Below, in pieces: positions 8,862-18,631 of a stretch of 43,554 nucleotides of DNA; position 1 is the stretch's first letter, and each line of letters starts with the position of its first letter. The stretch lies in assembly GCA_902464275.1 (NCBI GenBank), contig CABQIK010000015.1:1-43554 (forward strand), read 5' to 3'. The position numbers and the translations under genes are program-made. The stretch comes from an uncultured Alphaproteobacteria bacterium (GTDB taxonomy: Bacteria; Pseudomonadota; Alphaproteobacteria; RF32; CAG-239). The notes beneath the pieces were generated by a model that was given only the letters and a program-made list of their open reading frames with translations, was not told the DNA's origin and searched no databases.

Positions 8862-11800
8862 TATTACCTCCTTTCGGTGTGGCAAAATGTTCTTTTATGG
8901 TTTCAAACAGCGCAAACAATGCCGGAATAAAAATAATTCCGACGCTGGTTGCCGCAATCATGCCGAAAAATACGGAGCTGCCGATGGCAATTTGCGAGCT
9001 TGCTCCGGCGCCTTCTGCCACCACCATCGGCAACACGCCCAAAATAAAAGTTAAAGCCGTCATTAATACCGCTCTGAACCGCTCTTCAGCTCCTTTTTGC
9101 GAAGCTTCCAAAATGCTGTAACCCTGCTCGCGGTATTCTTTGGTAAATTCTACAATTAAAATGGCGTTTTTAGCGGCCAAACCAATCAGCATAATCAAAC
9201 CGAGCTGCGCGTAAATACTGAGCGGTTGCCCCATAATATGCAAACCGATAATTGTGCCCAAAATGGCAAATATGGTTGAAAACATAACTGCTAAAGCCAA
9301 CATCCAACTTTCATATAGAGCCACTAAAAACAGATAACAGAACACCAACGCCAATCCGATTAGCAAAACTGCCAATCCTTGCGTTTCAACTTCTTGCAGG
9401 CTCAAACCTGTCCATGCTAGCTGATATTCTTTGGGCAAAGTTTGCTTGGCAAGTTTTTCAATGTTGGCAATAGCGGTTCCGCTGCTCACATTTTCTTTGG
9501 CTGCGGCAGTAATTGAAGCGGAGTTGTATTGATTATAACGGTATATGATTTTAGGATTAATTTCTGTTTTTACGTTTGCAAAACTGCCGAGTTTTACCTG
9601 CGAGCCGTCAAGCGAGGTTACATACAAATTCATAACGTCGTCAATATCGCTGCGGTATGCAAAATCAGCCTGCATAATAACTTTATTAATCTGTCCGTTA
9701 AGAGTAATATTGTTAATATATCGCGAGCCTAAATTATTTTGCAACGCGGTAAACAGGTTTGCCACCGGAATTTTATATGATTCGGCTTTGGTGCGGTCAA
9801 TATCCAAATAAACATGCGGCGTGTCGGCGCTGAAAGTGCTGAACGCGTAAGATAAATCAGGTGAGGCATTAAGTTTTTCCAACAGTAACGATAAATTTTG
9901 GTATAATTCTTGAGATGAAATATTGCTATCGGTTGCCAATAGCTCAAATGAAATGCCGTTGCTTTGTCCGATTCCGGGAATTGCCGGCGGCGCAAAAAAG
10001 TTAAACTCGCCTAAACTGTTGTCGGCAAATTCAGCTGAAAGTTTTTGCGTAATGGCTTCAACCGAAAGATTTTTGCTTTTGCGCTTGTCCCAATTATCAA
10101 GTCCGATGACCCCTAAAGCAACGTTTTCGCCTTGGCCGCCGAGCAGACTGTATCCGGCAACGGTAATGCAATATTTTACGCCCTTAATATTTAAAGCCTT
10201 GTCGGTTAAAACTTTTAAGGCTTGCTCGGTTTGGTTTAAGCTTGCTGTGTTGTTTAATTGAATATTGGCAAAAACAATACCCTGATCTTCTTCCGGTAAA
10301 AATGATGTAGGCGTAATTTTAAATCCGATAAAAATCAGCGCGATAGTAGCTAAAATTAAAAAAGTTGTGAGCCATAAGCGTTTGGAAAAAAGCGTTACGG
10401 CGCTGAGATAATGTTTTTTGCCGAAGTCAAGCGTACGGTTAAACCAAGTAAAAAATCTGCCTGATTTACCGCTCTCTTCCGACTTTAACAAAACGGCGCA
10501 CAGCGAGGGGCTTAATGTTAAAGCGTTAAAAGCTGAAAAAGCAACCGAAGTGGCAATGGCAACGGCAAATTGCTGATATATTTTTCCGGTAATGCCTGCC
10601 ATTAAGCCGACCGGAATAAAAATTGAAAGCAAAACAAATGTGGTGGCAACAATGGCGCTGCTTATCTGTTGCATGGCTTTAAGCGCGGCGGCTTTCGGCT
10701 CAAGCTTTTCATGGAGCATTAAGTATTGCACTCTCTCCACCACAATAATTGCGTCGTCAACCACCAGCCCGATAGCTAAAATCATGGCAAATAAGGTTAA
10801 AATGTTTATATCAAATCCGAGCGCGTAAACCACAATAAAAGTTGCGATTAATGAAACCGGAATCGTAAACAACGGAATAAGCGTGGTATTAAATTTTTGC
10901 AAAAATATAAAAGTTACCAAAACCACCAAAGCAAAAGTGATGAACAGTGTTTCAACAATGCTGTCAATAGAAGCGCGCACATAATCGGTTGAATCATACG
11001 CAATGCTGAAAGTCATGTCATCAGGGAAGGTTTCGGATAGTTTTTCAATCTCAGCGCGCACATTATCCATAATGTTAAGCGAGTTAGAGTTCGGAGTTTG
11101 GTTAAGTGCCATAATAACGGCCGGTTCGTTTTTATAGGCCGATTGTATGCCGTACGAGTTTGCCCCGAGCTCAACTCTCGCCACGTCTTTTAAGTATACC
11201 ACGGCGCCGGTGTTATCGGTAGCAACGATAATATTTTCAAAATCTTGCACACTGGTGAGCAAGCCTTTGGCGGTTAATGACAAAACCATGTTGGTATTTT
11301 CTGGTGCCGGAGCCGACCCGATACTTCCGACTGAGGCTTGTACGTTTTGTTGTTTAACTGCCTGAACGATGCTTTCAGAATTTAAGCCGAGCGAAGTTAT
11401 TTTGTTAACGTCTAGCCATATACGCATACTGTATTGCGGTCCGAAAATCTGCACATCGCCAACTCCTTTAACACGCGCGAGCGGATTTTGCAAATTGCTG
11501 TAAGCGTAGTTGCTTAAAAATAAATTGTCATAAGTTTTGTTTGGCGAGCGTAATACCAACAATGCCAAAATGTTCGGATTTTGGGTTGTTACATCAACCC
11601 CTTCCTGCGTTACGATTGCCGGTAATTCAGAGTTTACCTGTTGCAGCCGGTTTTGCACCTTAACTTGTGAAATATCAGGATTAGCGCCCACATTAAAAGT
11701 AACGGTCAATGTATAATTGCCGGAATCATCCGAAGATGATGACATGTAAAGCATATTTTCCACCCCGTTGATTTTGTTTTCAATCGGAGTGGCAACCGTG

Positions 11801-11979
11801 TCGGTCAAAACCTCGGCATTAGCGCCGGAGTATGTGGTCTTTACAATAATTTGCGGCGGTGTAATTTCAGGATATTGCGAAACCGGCAGCACGGCAATAG
11901 CGAGCAACCCCAACAATACCAACACAACAGAAATTACTATGGCAAAGCGCGGACGGCTGATAAAATACGCTGAAAACAT
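8854..11979 (-). CDS. RND multidrug efflux transporter (HAE1/AcrB type)
   Basis: Inner-membrane proton-driven pump of 1041 residues, the full length for the AcrB family. The N-terminus (SRPRFAIVISVVLVLLG, then LPVSQYPEITPP) is characteristic. The proton-relay residues are present: the Asp pair in GLVVDDAIIVVERV near 407-408 in TM4 and the Lys in GLAAKNAILIVEF near 938 in TM10. Two large periplasmic loops separate TM1-2 and TM7-8. It is the middle gene of a three-gene operon: its ATG overlaps the adaptor gene's stop by one base, and the outer-membrane gene begins inside its end. No TetR or MarR repressor is adjacent. Likely exports drugs, bile salts or detergents, by family. Confidence 0.96.
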   Translation of the reverse strand: MFSAYFISRPRFAIVISVVLVLLGLLAIAVLPVSQYPEITPPQIIVKTTYSGANAEVLTDTVATPIENKINGVENMLYMSSSSDDSGNYTLTVTFNVGANPDISQVKVQNRLQQVNSELPAIVTQEGVDVTTQNPNILALLVLRSPNKTYDNLFLSNYAYSNLQNPLARVKGVGDVQIFGPQYSMRIWLDVNKITSLGLNSESIVQAVKQQNVQASVGSIGSAPAPENTNMVLSLTAKGLLTSVQDFENIIVATDNTGAVVYLKDVARVELGANSYGIQSAYKNEPAVIMALNQTPNSNSLNIMDNVRAEIEKLSETFPDDMTFSIAYDSTDYVRASIDSIVETLFITFALVVLVTFIFLQKFNTTLIPLFTIPVSLIATFIVVYALGFDINILTLFAMILAIGLVVDDAIIVVERVQYLMLHEKLEPKAAALKAMQQISSAIVATTFVLLSIFIPVGLMAGITGKIYQQFAVAIATSVAFSAFNALTLSPSLCAVLLKSEESGKSGRFFTWFNRTLDFGKKHYLSAVTLFSKRLWLTTFLILATIALIFIGFKITPTSFLPEEDQGIVFANIQLNNTASLNQTEQALKVLTDKALNIKGVKYCITVAGYSLLGGQGENVALGVIGLDNWDKRKSKNLSVEAITQKLSAEFADNSLGEFNFFAPPAIPGIGQSNGISFELLATDSNISSQELYQNLSLLLEKLNASPDLSYAFSTFSADTPHVYLDIDRTKAESYKIPVANLFTALQNNLGSRYINNITLNGQINKVIMQADFAYRSDIDDVMNLYVTSLDGSQVKLGSFANVKTEINPKIIYRYNQYNSASITAAAKENVSSGTAIANIEKLAKQTLPKEYQLAWTGLSLQEVETQGLAVLLIGLALVFCYLFLVALYESWMLALAVMFSTIFAILGTIIGLHIMGQPLSIYAQLGLIMLIGLAAKNAILIVEFTKEYREQGYSILEASQKGAEERFRAVLMTALTFILGVLPMVVAEGAGASSQIAIGSSVFFGMIAATSVGIIFIPALFALFETIKEHFATPKGGNNA

Positions 11980-13130
11980 TATTTTTTATCCTCTCCGGTC
12001 AAGTTATTATCGGCAAATTTAGGCGTTATGGCGCGGTTGTAATAAGACTGCCGCATTTTTTCGGTTAATATTGCATCGCCTTTTTTGAAGGTGTTTTCTA
12101 AAATAAAATCATTTTTTTCCGAGGCCAGAATATTTACTTTTTCTTTAATAATTTTTCCGTCCCTGATTATGAAAACATAGTTGCCGTCATTTTCCAATAA
12201 AATCAGATTTTTGCTTATTTGAACACTGTATTTAAAAGTGTGTTTTACCAAAACGGTAACATAGGCGTTGGGCACTAAAGTTTTGCCGATGTTGTCAAAA
12301 TCGGCAAAGACGGCAAGGGCGTTGCTTGCCGCGTTTATGCTGTTGTCGGTATATTTAAATTTTCCGGCGTTTGCAAAAATTTTACCGTCGGCAAGTTTAA
12401 GATAAATTTTATCGTCATAAAAAGGCGAGGGCTTAGCGCTTTCATTTAAAAATTCTTTATCGGTAACTGAAAACATTACCCGCACCGGAGAATATTGCAT
12501 GACTGAAAACAATTCGCCCGCTGACGGTGAAACATAATTGCCAATCGTTAATGAAACATCGCCGACTAAGCCGTCAATCGGCGAGCGAATAACGGTGTAA
12601 TTATAATTAACTTCTGCGGCGGCAAGATTGGCTTTTGCATATTCAAATTTAGCTTGTGCGCTTAAAAATTGCGCTTTGGCATTATCAGCTTCAGTCGGCG
12701 AAACGCTGTTTTTGCCGGCTTTTTGTATGCGGCTGTAATATGTTTCGGCGTTGGCTAAATCGGCCTGCGCCTGTAAAACGTTGGCATAAGCGGCTTCAAG
12801 TTCGGCAAGATATTGCTCTTGTTGCAGAGTGAGCAATATGTCGCCTTTTTTAACATATTCGCCGCCGTTCACATAAATTTTTTCAATAAATCCGCTTATA
12901 AACGGCTGAACCTTTGCCTCATGTATCGGCAAAATTCGTCCGACGTAACTTTGCGTAAATTCAATGTTGCGCGGAGTTATTGCTTCAGCTGCAAGCGCCA
13001 GAGTGTCGGATACCGGCGCCTGATGCGTTGCGGCAGAATTTTTATGTTGCAGCGCAAAGCAATAATATCCTGCCGCAAAAGCAATCATCATAAGTAAAAT
13101 TACAATCAGCCACCAAAGTTTTTTTAACAT
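11979..13130 (-). CDS. RND efflux periplasmic adaptor (AcrA/MexA type)
   Basis: Membrane-fusion protein linking the RND pump to the outer-membrane channel. The 383-residue protein starts with a short cytoplasmic MLKKLWW and one membrane anchor (about residues 5-24). It then has the lipoyl-like half (VQPFISGFIEKIYVNGGEYVKKGDILLTL), a helical hairpin around EAAYANVLQAQADLANAE, and the second lipoyl half ending in YTVIRSPIDGLVGDVSLTIGNYVSP. There is no cysteine lipobox. The ATG at 13130 is chosen over an earlier in-frame codon because the membrane anchor begins there. The Shine-Dalgarno (AAGGG) is modest. First gene of the efflux operon, 76 bases after rpoH. Confidence 0.93.
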   Translation of the reverse strand: MLKKLWWLIVILLMMIAFAAGYYCFALQHKNSAATHQAPVSDTLALAAEAITPRNIEFTQSYVGRILPIHEAKVQPFISGFIEKIYVNGGEYVKKGDILLTLQQEQYLAELEAAYANVLQAQADLANAETYYSRIQKAGKNSVSPTEADNAKAQFLSAQAKFEYAKANLAAAEVNYNYTVIRSPIDGLVGDVSLTIGNYVSPSAGELFSVMQYSPVRVMFSVTDKEFLNESAKPSPFYDDKIYLKLADGKIFANAGKFKYTDNSINAASNALAVFADFDNIGKTLVPNAYVTVLVKHTFKYSVQISKNLILLENDGNYVFIIRDGKIIKEKVNILASEKNDFILENTFKKGDAILTEKMRQSYYNRAITPKFADNNLTGEDKK

Positions 13131-13206
13131 TTTATTGCCCTTTATTTGTTTAATCTTCCGTTTTAAATAATCGGGGAAGGGCATAATTCAATGTTTGTTT
13201 AAGGTT

Positions 13207-14082
13207 TTATTGCACCGTGCTGACCGCGCGGGTAATTTTGCGCACCGAGTTTAGTTCAATTTGGCGCACCCGCTCTTTTGATATGCTATAAAACTTGCTT
13301 AAATCATCAAGCGTGGAGGCTTTTTCGGCCATTCTGCGTTTAAACAAAATATCTTTTTCCCGCGGGTTTAACACTGTTAAGGCATTGTTAAACAAGCGCC
13401 GCCGATATTTCATGGTTTCATTGTATGAAAGACATTCTTCCTGATTGGGCTTGCTGTCAGATATAAAGTCAAGCCATTCGCTGGTGCCGTCAGACGAGCT
13501 GTTTAACACTGTATTTAAAGAGCCGTCATGCGCTTTAAGCCGAATATTCATATCGGTAACGTCTTGGGTTGTAACATCAAGCGATTGCGCAATATGATTA
13601 ATTACCGGCTCCGACATTTCGCGGTCGTCGGTCAGATTAAGTTGGTTTTTAATTTTACGCAAATTGAAGAACAGCTTTTTTTGAGCGGCGGTAGTGCCCA
13701 GTTTAACGAGCGACCATGAATTAAGAATATATTTTTGCACTGAGGCTTTTATCCACCACAAAGCATAGGTTGAAAACCGAAAACCTTTTTCGGGTTCAAA
13801 TTTTTCAACCGCATAAAGCAAGCCGATATTTCCTTCGGCAATCAGCTCGCTTATCGGCAGGCCGTAACCGCGGTATTTTGAAACCACTTTTACCACCAGT
13901 CTTAAATGCGATGTTATAAGTTTGTATGAAATTTTTTTACTGTGAGTTTGTTGATATTCAACTGCCAAATTGTATTCTTCTTCCGGCTCCAGAATTGGAA
14001 ATTTACGAATACACTGCAAATATCTTGCCAGATTGTATTCCGGCGAAAAATCAAGTCCGATAAGTCCAGAAGTAGTATCCAT
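13207..14082 (-). CDS. rpoH: Heat-shock sigma factor RpoH (sigma-32)
   Basis: Directs RNA polymerase to heat-shock promoters. The 291-residue protein has region 2 (VVKVVSKYRGYGLPISELIAEGNIGLL and GFRFSTYALWWIKASVQKYIL) and region 4 with a helix-turn-helix (TLDDLSKFYSISKERVRQIE). The RpoH box QKKLFFNLR, not found in RpoD, is present near residue 135. The ATG at 14082 is chosen because GGAGA lies eight bases upstream and because the extra N-terminal residues encoded before it resemble no family member. It lies 83 bases after rluD on the same strand, the order commonly seen in Alphaproteobacteria. A candidate promoter is at 14118-14145. Confidence 0.96.
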   Translation of the reverse strand: MDTTSGLIGLDFSPEYNLARYLQCIRKFPILEPEEEYNLAVEYQQTHSKKISYKLITSHLRLVVKVVSKYRGYGLPISELIAEGNIGLLYAVEKFEPEKGFRFSTYALWWIKASVQKYILNSWSLVKLGTTAAQKKLFFNLRKIKNQLNLTDDREMSEPVINHIAQSLDVTTQDVTDMNIRLKAHDGSLNTVLNSSSDGTSEWLDFISDSKPNQEECLSYNETMKYRRRLFNNALTVLNPREKDILFKRRMAEKASTLDDLSKFYSISKERVRQIELNSVRKITRAVSTVQ

Positions 14083-14117
14083 AGCCTTATCTCCTTTTTT
14101 GAGTGTTGAGGAGTCAC

Positions 14118-14145
14118 ATCCTAAACAAAATAAGGCAAAGCACAA
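14118..14145 (-). promoter_or_regulatory. Candidate rpoH promoter
   Basis: On the minus strand, TTGTGC (14140-14145), a 16-base spacer and TAGGAT (14118-14123), 36 bases before the rpoH ATG. Both boxes deviate from consensus in two positions, so this is a reasonable but unproven site. It lies in the short rluD-rpoH gap. Confidence 0.35.
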
Positions 14146-14165
14146 CATAGCAAAAAGTTTTAGTT

Positions 14166-15170
14166 TTATCTAAGATTTATTTGGCGCAATCTATCGGTCA
14201 GTTCCTTAAAATCGGCCGGAAAATCTACTGAAAAGCTTAAAATTTCGCCGGTTCGCGGATGTACAAAGCCGAGTGTGGCGGCATGCAGAGCCTGCCTTGG
14301 AAAATTATTAATGTAATTTTTTATCTCAGACGGAATTTTTAAAGCGCTTTTATGATTTTTTTGGTAGATTTTGTCACCGATAAGCGCGCACCCGATACTG
14401 GCAAGATGTACTCTGATTTGATGAGTGCGCCCGGTTTCCAAATTACATTGTATCAATGCGGCAAAATTTTTAAACGGCTCAATGGTCTTATAATGTGTTA
14501 CGGCATGTTTTCCGCCGCTCTCAAGCAATGCCATTTTTTTACGGTCATAATGCGAGCGCCCGATATTGCCGATAATGGTTCCGCTTAACGGATTGGGAAC
14601 ATCGTAAGTAACGGCAAAATAAGTGCGCTGAATGGAGTGATTGAAAAACTGTTCGCTAAGCTTTCGGTGCGCCAAATCATTTTTTGCAACCACTAACAGC
14701 CCGCTCGTTTCTTTATCAATACGGTGCACAATTCCGGGACGCTTAACTCCGCCGATACCGGAAAGATTATCGCGGCAATGCCATAGCAAAGCGTTAACCA
14801 GAGTTCCGTGATAAGCGCCGGCGGCAGGGTGAACGGTCATACCGGCAGGCTTGTTGACCACAATTAAATCATTGTCTTCATAAACAATATCCAACGCAAT
14901 ATCTTCAGGTTCAGGCTCGGCTTCTTCCGGCGCCGGAATTTCAACTTGAAAAATATCGCCGCTTTTTACCTTAAAGGAGCAATCATAAATTTCATTTTCT
15001 TCACAGGTGACGAATCCGTTTTTAATTAAACGCTGAATTTGGCTGCGCGACAAACTTTTTAAGTTTTCGTTTTGTGTTTGCAATAGGCTTAAAAACTTGT
15101 CAAGCCGCAAGCCTTTTTGCTCGTCGGTTACCGGTTCGCTTAAAAAAATGTTGGAATCTTGCTCACTCAT
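14166..15170 (-). CDS. rluD: 23S rRNA pseudouridine synthase, RluD type
   Basis: Isomerises uridines in helix 69 of 23S rRNA (family knowledge for RluD). The 334-residue protein has an N-terminal S4 RNA-binding domain (RLDKFLSLL ... SRSQIQRLIKNGFV), then the catalytic domain with DIVYEDNDLIVVNKPAGMTVHPA. The catalytic Asp152 lies in HRIDKETSGLLVVAKND, followed by the later conserved ETGRTHQIRVHLASIGCALIGD. All expected motifs are intact. It is divergent from the small membrane-protein gene at 15250 and upstream of rpoH on its own strand. Confidence 0.95.
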   Translation of the reverse strand: MSEQDSNIFLSEPVTDEQKGLRLDKFLSLLQTQNENLKSLSRSQIQRLIKNGFVTCEENEIYDCSFKVKSGDIFQVEIPAPEEAEPEPEDIALDIVYEDNDLIVVNKPAGMTVHPAAGAYHGTLVNALLWHCRDNLSGIGGVKRPGIVHRIDKETSGLLVVAKNDLAHRKLSEQFFNHSIQRTYFAVTYDVPNPLSGTIIGNIGRSHYDRKKMALLESGGKHAVTHYKTIEPFKNFAALIQCNLETGRTHQIRVHLASIGCALIGDKIYQKNHKSALKIPSEIKNYINNFPRQALHAATLGFVHPRTGEILSFSVDFPADFKELTDRLRQINLR

Positions 15171-15249
15171 TATGGTAATCTTAAAGATATGTTAGACATT
15201 TTGCTGTAAAACAGCATATAGCAAACAAACGTAAATGCAAGGATTGTTT

Positions 15250-15540
15250 ATGGATAAGCTCAAAATTGTTAAAATCGCGGTCTTTTTGTTAACATTCTGC
15301 CTGATTTTTTTGTTGTGTTTTGCCGTTTCTCAGATTATTTTAAAATCAAACCGACCGGCACAGGCGTTTAAAATCAGCTTGCCCGCGGCAAATAGCCGGG
15401 TTAGCGGCATGTTGGCAGAGGGTAACCGCTTGTTTATTGCAACCGATATTCCGGCGGTATATGTCGTAAATTTGAAAGATAAATCCCTTGAAGGCGCCAT
15501 TTATCTTAACGGAGAAAATCACGATGGCAAAGAAAAATAA
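15250..15540 (+). CDS. Small single-TM protein (DUF6476-like)
   Basis: A 96-residue membrane protein with a short basic N-terminus, one membrane helix (about residues 7-30) and a small periplasmic domain with GNRLFIATDIPAVYVVNLK. Small proteins of this architecture sit beside rluD in many Alphaproteobacteria (DUF6476), which is the basis of the tentative family name. The ATG at 15250 is preferred to the one at 15235 because AAGGA lies seven bases before it. Its end overlaps the next gene by 17 bases. Function unknown. Confidence 0.7.
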   Translation: MDKLKIVKIAVFLLTFCLIFLLCFAVSQIILKSNRPAQAFKISLPAANSRVSGMLAEGNRLFIATDIPAVYVVNLKDKSLEGAIYLNGENHDGKEK

Positions 15541-16534
15541 ACGCAAATCCGCAGCTTCAAACAGCAATAGCATAATAGATATTAACCAGTCGGTTGTTAA
15601 TATGGAACCGGTTGTGCAAAGCGAGATGGTTAAAGACAGCGAAGACGATGAGTTTGAGCAGCTTTTGAACAGCTTTCTTAACGGCGATGACGATTCGTCC
15701 GAAACTCCTGCCGCTCAGGCGGAAGAAACTCCGCCCGAGCCTGCAAAACATAAGGATTTAGAAAGCTTAAATATTCTTCCGCCTGAAAATAATGATAAAC
15801 CGGCTGATTTTACCTATACCGCTCATGCCGAGCCTGAAGATGTTTTGAACTTAGGCTCTGATGAAACTGAGCTTGCCCAAGCCTATGACAATTTTTTAGG
15901 CGCGGTTTCAGCCATGGCGGCTATCCGAAATATTCCGTTGCCTGATTTTATTTTTCGCAAAAGAATGTTGGTGCCGAATTATAAACCCAGTACCGGACGC
16001 AAAATCGGCGAAGATTTATCGCTCGGTTGGGATATTATGTTGATGTCATTTCCTGAAAAACTTTCATCTTTAAAGCCCAATGCAACTGATGAAGAATTCT
16101 TAAACTTTGCCGAAAGCGTATCAGATCAAAATTTACAACTTTCCATAATTTCTTATGTTGAAATTTTAATAGATATTGAAAATTGCGAAATTTCATACGA
16201 GGCCAAGCGCTTAAAAGCTCAGCGCCGCCGCATTGAAAAAGCGTTGTATGATGAATATCAGCGCCGCAAAGAGCGCAAGCAAAAGTTTGTTGAGGCGGTG
16301 CAAAAGCGCAAGTTTCCGGTTGATGCCGAGCGCCTTATCGGCAACTATTTTAAAACCGCGCAAAAAGACGCTGAAGGCGCTTATGAGGCGTTAACCAAAA
16401 ATCCGGCGGTTTATGCCCCGATAGAAACGGACAAAATTAAGCCGCGTTTTTTCGGGCTGATTAAGCCGACCCCGAAAGACGGAATCCGCGAAAACTTCCG
16501 ATTAGGCAGGTTTTTGAAGTATTTACGGGTGTAG
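15524..16534 (+). CDS. Unrecognised acidic/basic cytoplasmic protein
   Basis: I do not recognise this 336-residue protein. It starts with a very basic patch (MAKKNKRKS), followed by a Ser/Asn-rich then acidic, Pro-rich low-complexity region to about residue 110. A folded part follows (DNFLGAVSAMAAIRNIPLPDFIF and onwards), with a strongly charged helix around EAKRLKAQRRRIEKALYDEYQ that looks like a coiled coil. There is no signal peptide or membrane segment. The ATG at 15524 has GGAGA upstream and lies within the end of the previous gene, so translation is probably coupled. It is followed by a promoter and the 672-residue gene, and may belong with the coupling-protein cluster. Confidence 0.75.
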   Translation: MAKKNKRKSAASNSNSIIDINQSVVNMEPVVQSEMVKDSEDDEFEQLLNSFLNGDDDSSETPAAQAEETPPEPAKHKDLESLNILPPENNDKPADFTYTAHAEPEDVLNLGSDETELAQAYDNFLGAVSAMAAIRNIPLPDFIFRKRMLVPNYKPSTGRKIGEDLSLGWDIMLMSFPEKLSSLKPNATDEEFLNFAESVSDQNLQLSIISYVEILIDIENCEISYEAKRLKAQRRRIEKALYDEYQRRKERKQKFVEAVQKRKFPVDAERLIGNYFKTAQKDAEGAYEALTKNPAVYAPIETDKIKPRFFGLIKPTPKDGIRENFRLGRFLKYLRV

Positions 16535-16556
16535 TATTTTTGTAACAAAAACATTC

Positions 16557-16585
16557 TGGACAAAAACAAAAAATAATGCTAAGAT
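16557..16585 (+). promoter_or_regulatory. Sigma-70-type promoter for the coupling-protein cluster
   Basis: TGGACA at 16557-16562, a 17-base spacer and TAAGAT at 16580-16585, 27 bases before the ATG at 16613, which is preceded by CGGAGA. Each box matches consensus in five of six positions (TTGACA/TATAAT) with ideal spacing. It would start a transcript covering the genes from 16613 to at least 22945. Confidence 0.6.
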
Positions 16586-16612
16586 AAAGGCAAATAAAAT
16601 CGGAGAACCATT

Positions 16613-18631
16613 ATGGCAGAAGAAAAAACTAATATATCGGAAGCAAATTTGGCAAAAGCGTCTGAAGATCTGTTTGCTTTGTTAAATAAAGAAGAGCTTA
16701 TGGAGCGTGACAAAGTTGACGTTGACGGGATTGTCAAAAAATATCCGGCGATTCTTGAATGGCGCGATTTTTCCGCCAAAATAGCCTTGCCTGATTTAAT
16801 GAGTATGCGCAATCAAAACAAATCGGCCGATGAAATACTTAAAACCTCTGCCGAGTCGTTAAAGACCACTGAAAGAGTGTTAGACAATCTGCAAAAGGTT
16901 AAAGAAAGCGGTTGGTTGTCATCCGTTGACAATCCGGCGGCGGCAGCTGTTGCCGGAATTGCGCCTAACGGCGAAACTATCGGTACGCAAACTGTTAAAA
17001 ATATTGGCTTTTTACAAGCATTGCAAAATGAGCAAGGCTTATCTGATGAACAAAAAGCGGCGGTCAAACACCACAACACGGTTGAATATCGGGGGTTTAT
17101 TGACAAAGCCTATGACGCAAACGGTTACGGCGCTGATGAAAACCAAGTCAATATGCAAAAGCAAAATCCCAAGGGTTTAATGAAGCAGTTTGTTAAAGAC
17201 CGCCAAAATTTAACGGTGGAATCGTCAGACCGTAAAAATATGATGATTAACGGCAAACAGGAAGCTCCGCGTAAAACCCTAACCATTGATGAACTTAAAA
17301 GCTTGGCTTATCTGCAACCGCTCACTATTGACCAAACTAACCAGTTGCGACAGGCTGAGGATCAAAAGAAAATTGCCGATATGAACAACGTGCCCGGCGA
17401 CCGTAAAAGACAAAATCATGAGAGTAAAGACAGATTCAAAGATGAAGATGTTATTAAATATATGTATGAAGAATGGTTATTAGGCGGTGCAAGTTGGCTG
17501 TTTAATACAATTGAAGATAAAATTTTAAATATTGTTGATGCCGCAGCTGAAATTTATGTTGACCGCAGCAGAGCCCGTTCTTCCGCTCCTTCTGCCGATA
17601 AAAAGATACCGACGGGTAATGGGTTGCAAGAAGCTGTTAAAAAATCTAATACGTTTTGTGATATGGTATCCCAAAACCTGACAGGTTTAAGTGATGATAG
17701 CGCCGGTAAAAAAGTTTCTTATGATGCAATTTTATCTGATTTATCCGATAACTTAAACAATCCGCGTCCCAATTGGAAATATTTTGATAAGGATGACGAG
17801 TTTGTTAAAAAATTGCAGGCTAACCCGACCAAGAGTGCCGCATTCCTTGATTATGCCTCTAAAGAACTAGGCAATCGCACCCAACTTATTGAAATGACCG
17901 GCAAGCTTGCTATGATGATGACTTCTACCCGCATGACAGAAGAGTTTATGGGTGATGATAGAGCATGGCGCCGTAATGGTGAGTATTTATCAGATGACGA
18001 GTTAAAAGCGCAATTTACTCAAAAGACCAAAGACTGTCAGAAAAACATTTTGAAGGCGGTGGCAGTAATTTCTGAAGACATGCGTTTGCTTTCGGAAGCC
18101 GCTTATGACAATTTAGAGGGCGATAAGCCTGATCTTAAAACCTTTACGGCTGAAAATACCAGTCGCGAAATTAACGCTTTCTTGAAACAATTAAACGAGG
18201 CTACCAAAAACGCGGTTGCTACTCAGCAAAAAGATTTGGATGATAACGCCTTTGATTCATTTGGCGCTAAAAAGCATGACCGTTCGGTTGCCCGCAGCCT
18301 GAATAATGTTGAAAAATTAATTTCGCAAAAAATCAGCAACGGCGCTGTTTATGACAACTCAATCTTCAAAGAAGAACATTCTAAAGAGCGCATTGAGGCT
18401 AAAGTCGGATTGTTTGAAGCGGCAATGAATGAAAATTCTGCGGACAGCATGGCTAAAACATTTGAGCACATGAAGCAATTAAATCAATATCAGGCTCAAA
18501 CCAATGACGCGCGCTTCCGCGGACCTGAAAGCCGTAAACGAGCAGTGCAAAAGTTCAATAATGAAATTGTTAAATGCGATCGGACTGTTGTCAACCGAAT
18601 TGCTCAAAATAATTCAGGAAAAGGAATGTAA
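16613..18631 (+). CDS. Unrecognised 672-residue soluble protein
   Basis: No family recognised. The protein is hydrophilic throughout, mostly helical in appearance (many Lys/Glu/Asp/Asn), with no signal peptide and no membrane segment. Features that can be seen: an N-terminal helical stretch with KYPAILEWRDFSAKI, a short Ala-rich turn (NPAAAAVAGIAPNGE), a central region with YMYEEWLLGGASWLFNTIEDKIL, and a C-terminal part rich in Asn and Gln. It is first in the run that leads without strong breaks to the VirD4-like ATPase at 20717. A large soluble protein ahead of a coupling protein could be an exported substrate, an adaptor or a chaperone; this is speculation from position. SD GGAGA is good. 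Confidence 0.8.
   Translation: MAEEKTNISEANLAKASEDLFALLNKEELMERDKVDVDGIVKKYPAILEWRDFSAKIALPDLMSMRNQNKSADEILKTSAESLKTTERVLDNLQKVKESGWLSSVDNPAAAAVAGIAPNGETIGTQTVKNIGFLQALQNEQGLSDEQKAAVKHHNTVEYRGFIDKAYDANGYGADENQVNMQKQNPKGLMKQFVKDRQNLTVESSDRKNMMINGKQEAPRKTLTIDELKSLAYLQPLTIDQTNQLRQAEDQKKIADMNNVPGDRKRQNHESKDRFKDEDVIKYMYEEWLLGGASWLFNTIEDKILNIVDAAAEIYVDRSRARSSAPSADKKIPTGNGLQEAVKKSNTFCDMVSQNLTGLSDDSAGKKVSYDAILSDLSDNLNNPRPNWKYFDKDDEFVKKLQANPTKSAAFLDYASKELGNRTQLIEMTGKLAMMMTSTRMTEEFMGDDRAWRRNGEYLSDDELKAQFTQKTKDCQKNILKAVAVISEDMRLLSEAAYDNLEGDKPDLKTFTAENTSREINAFLKQLNEATKNAVATQQKDLDDNAFDSFGAKKHDRSVARSLNNVEKLISQKISNGAVYDNSIFKEEHSKERIEAKVGLFEAAMNENSADSMAKTFEHMKQLNQYQAQTNDARFRGPESRKRAVQKFNNEIVKCDRTVVNRIAQNNSGKGM

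Noticed and set aside
15202..15216. TGCTG-TAAAA-CAGCA inverted repeat between rluD and the small membrane gene
   Set aside because: Five-base arms are too short to call an operator or terminator without more copies.
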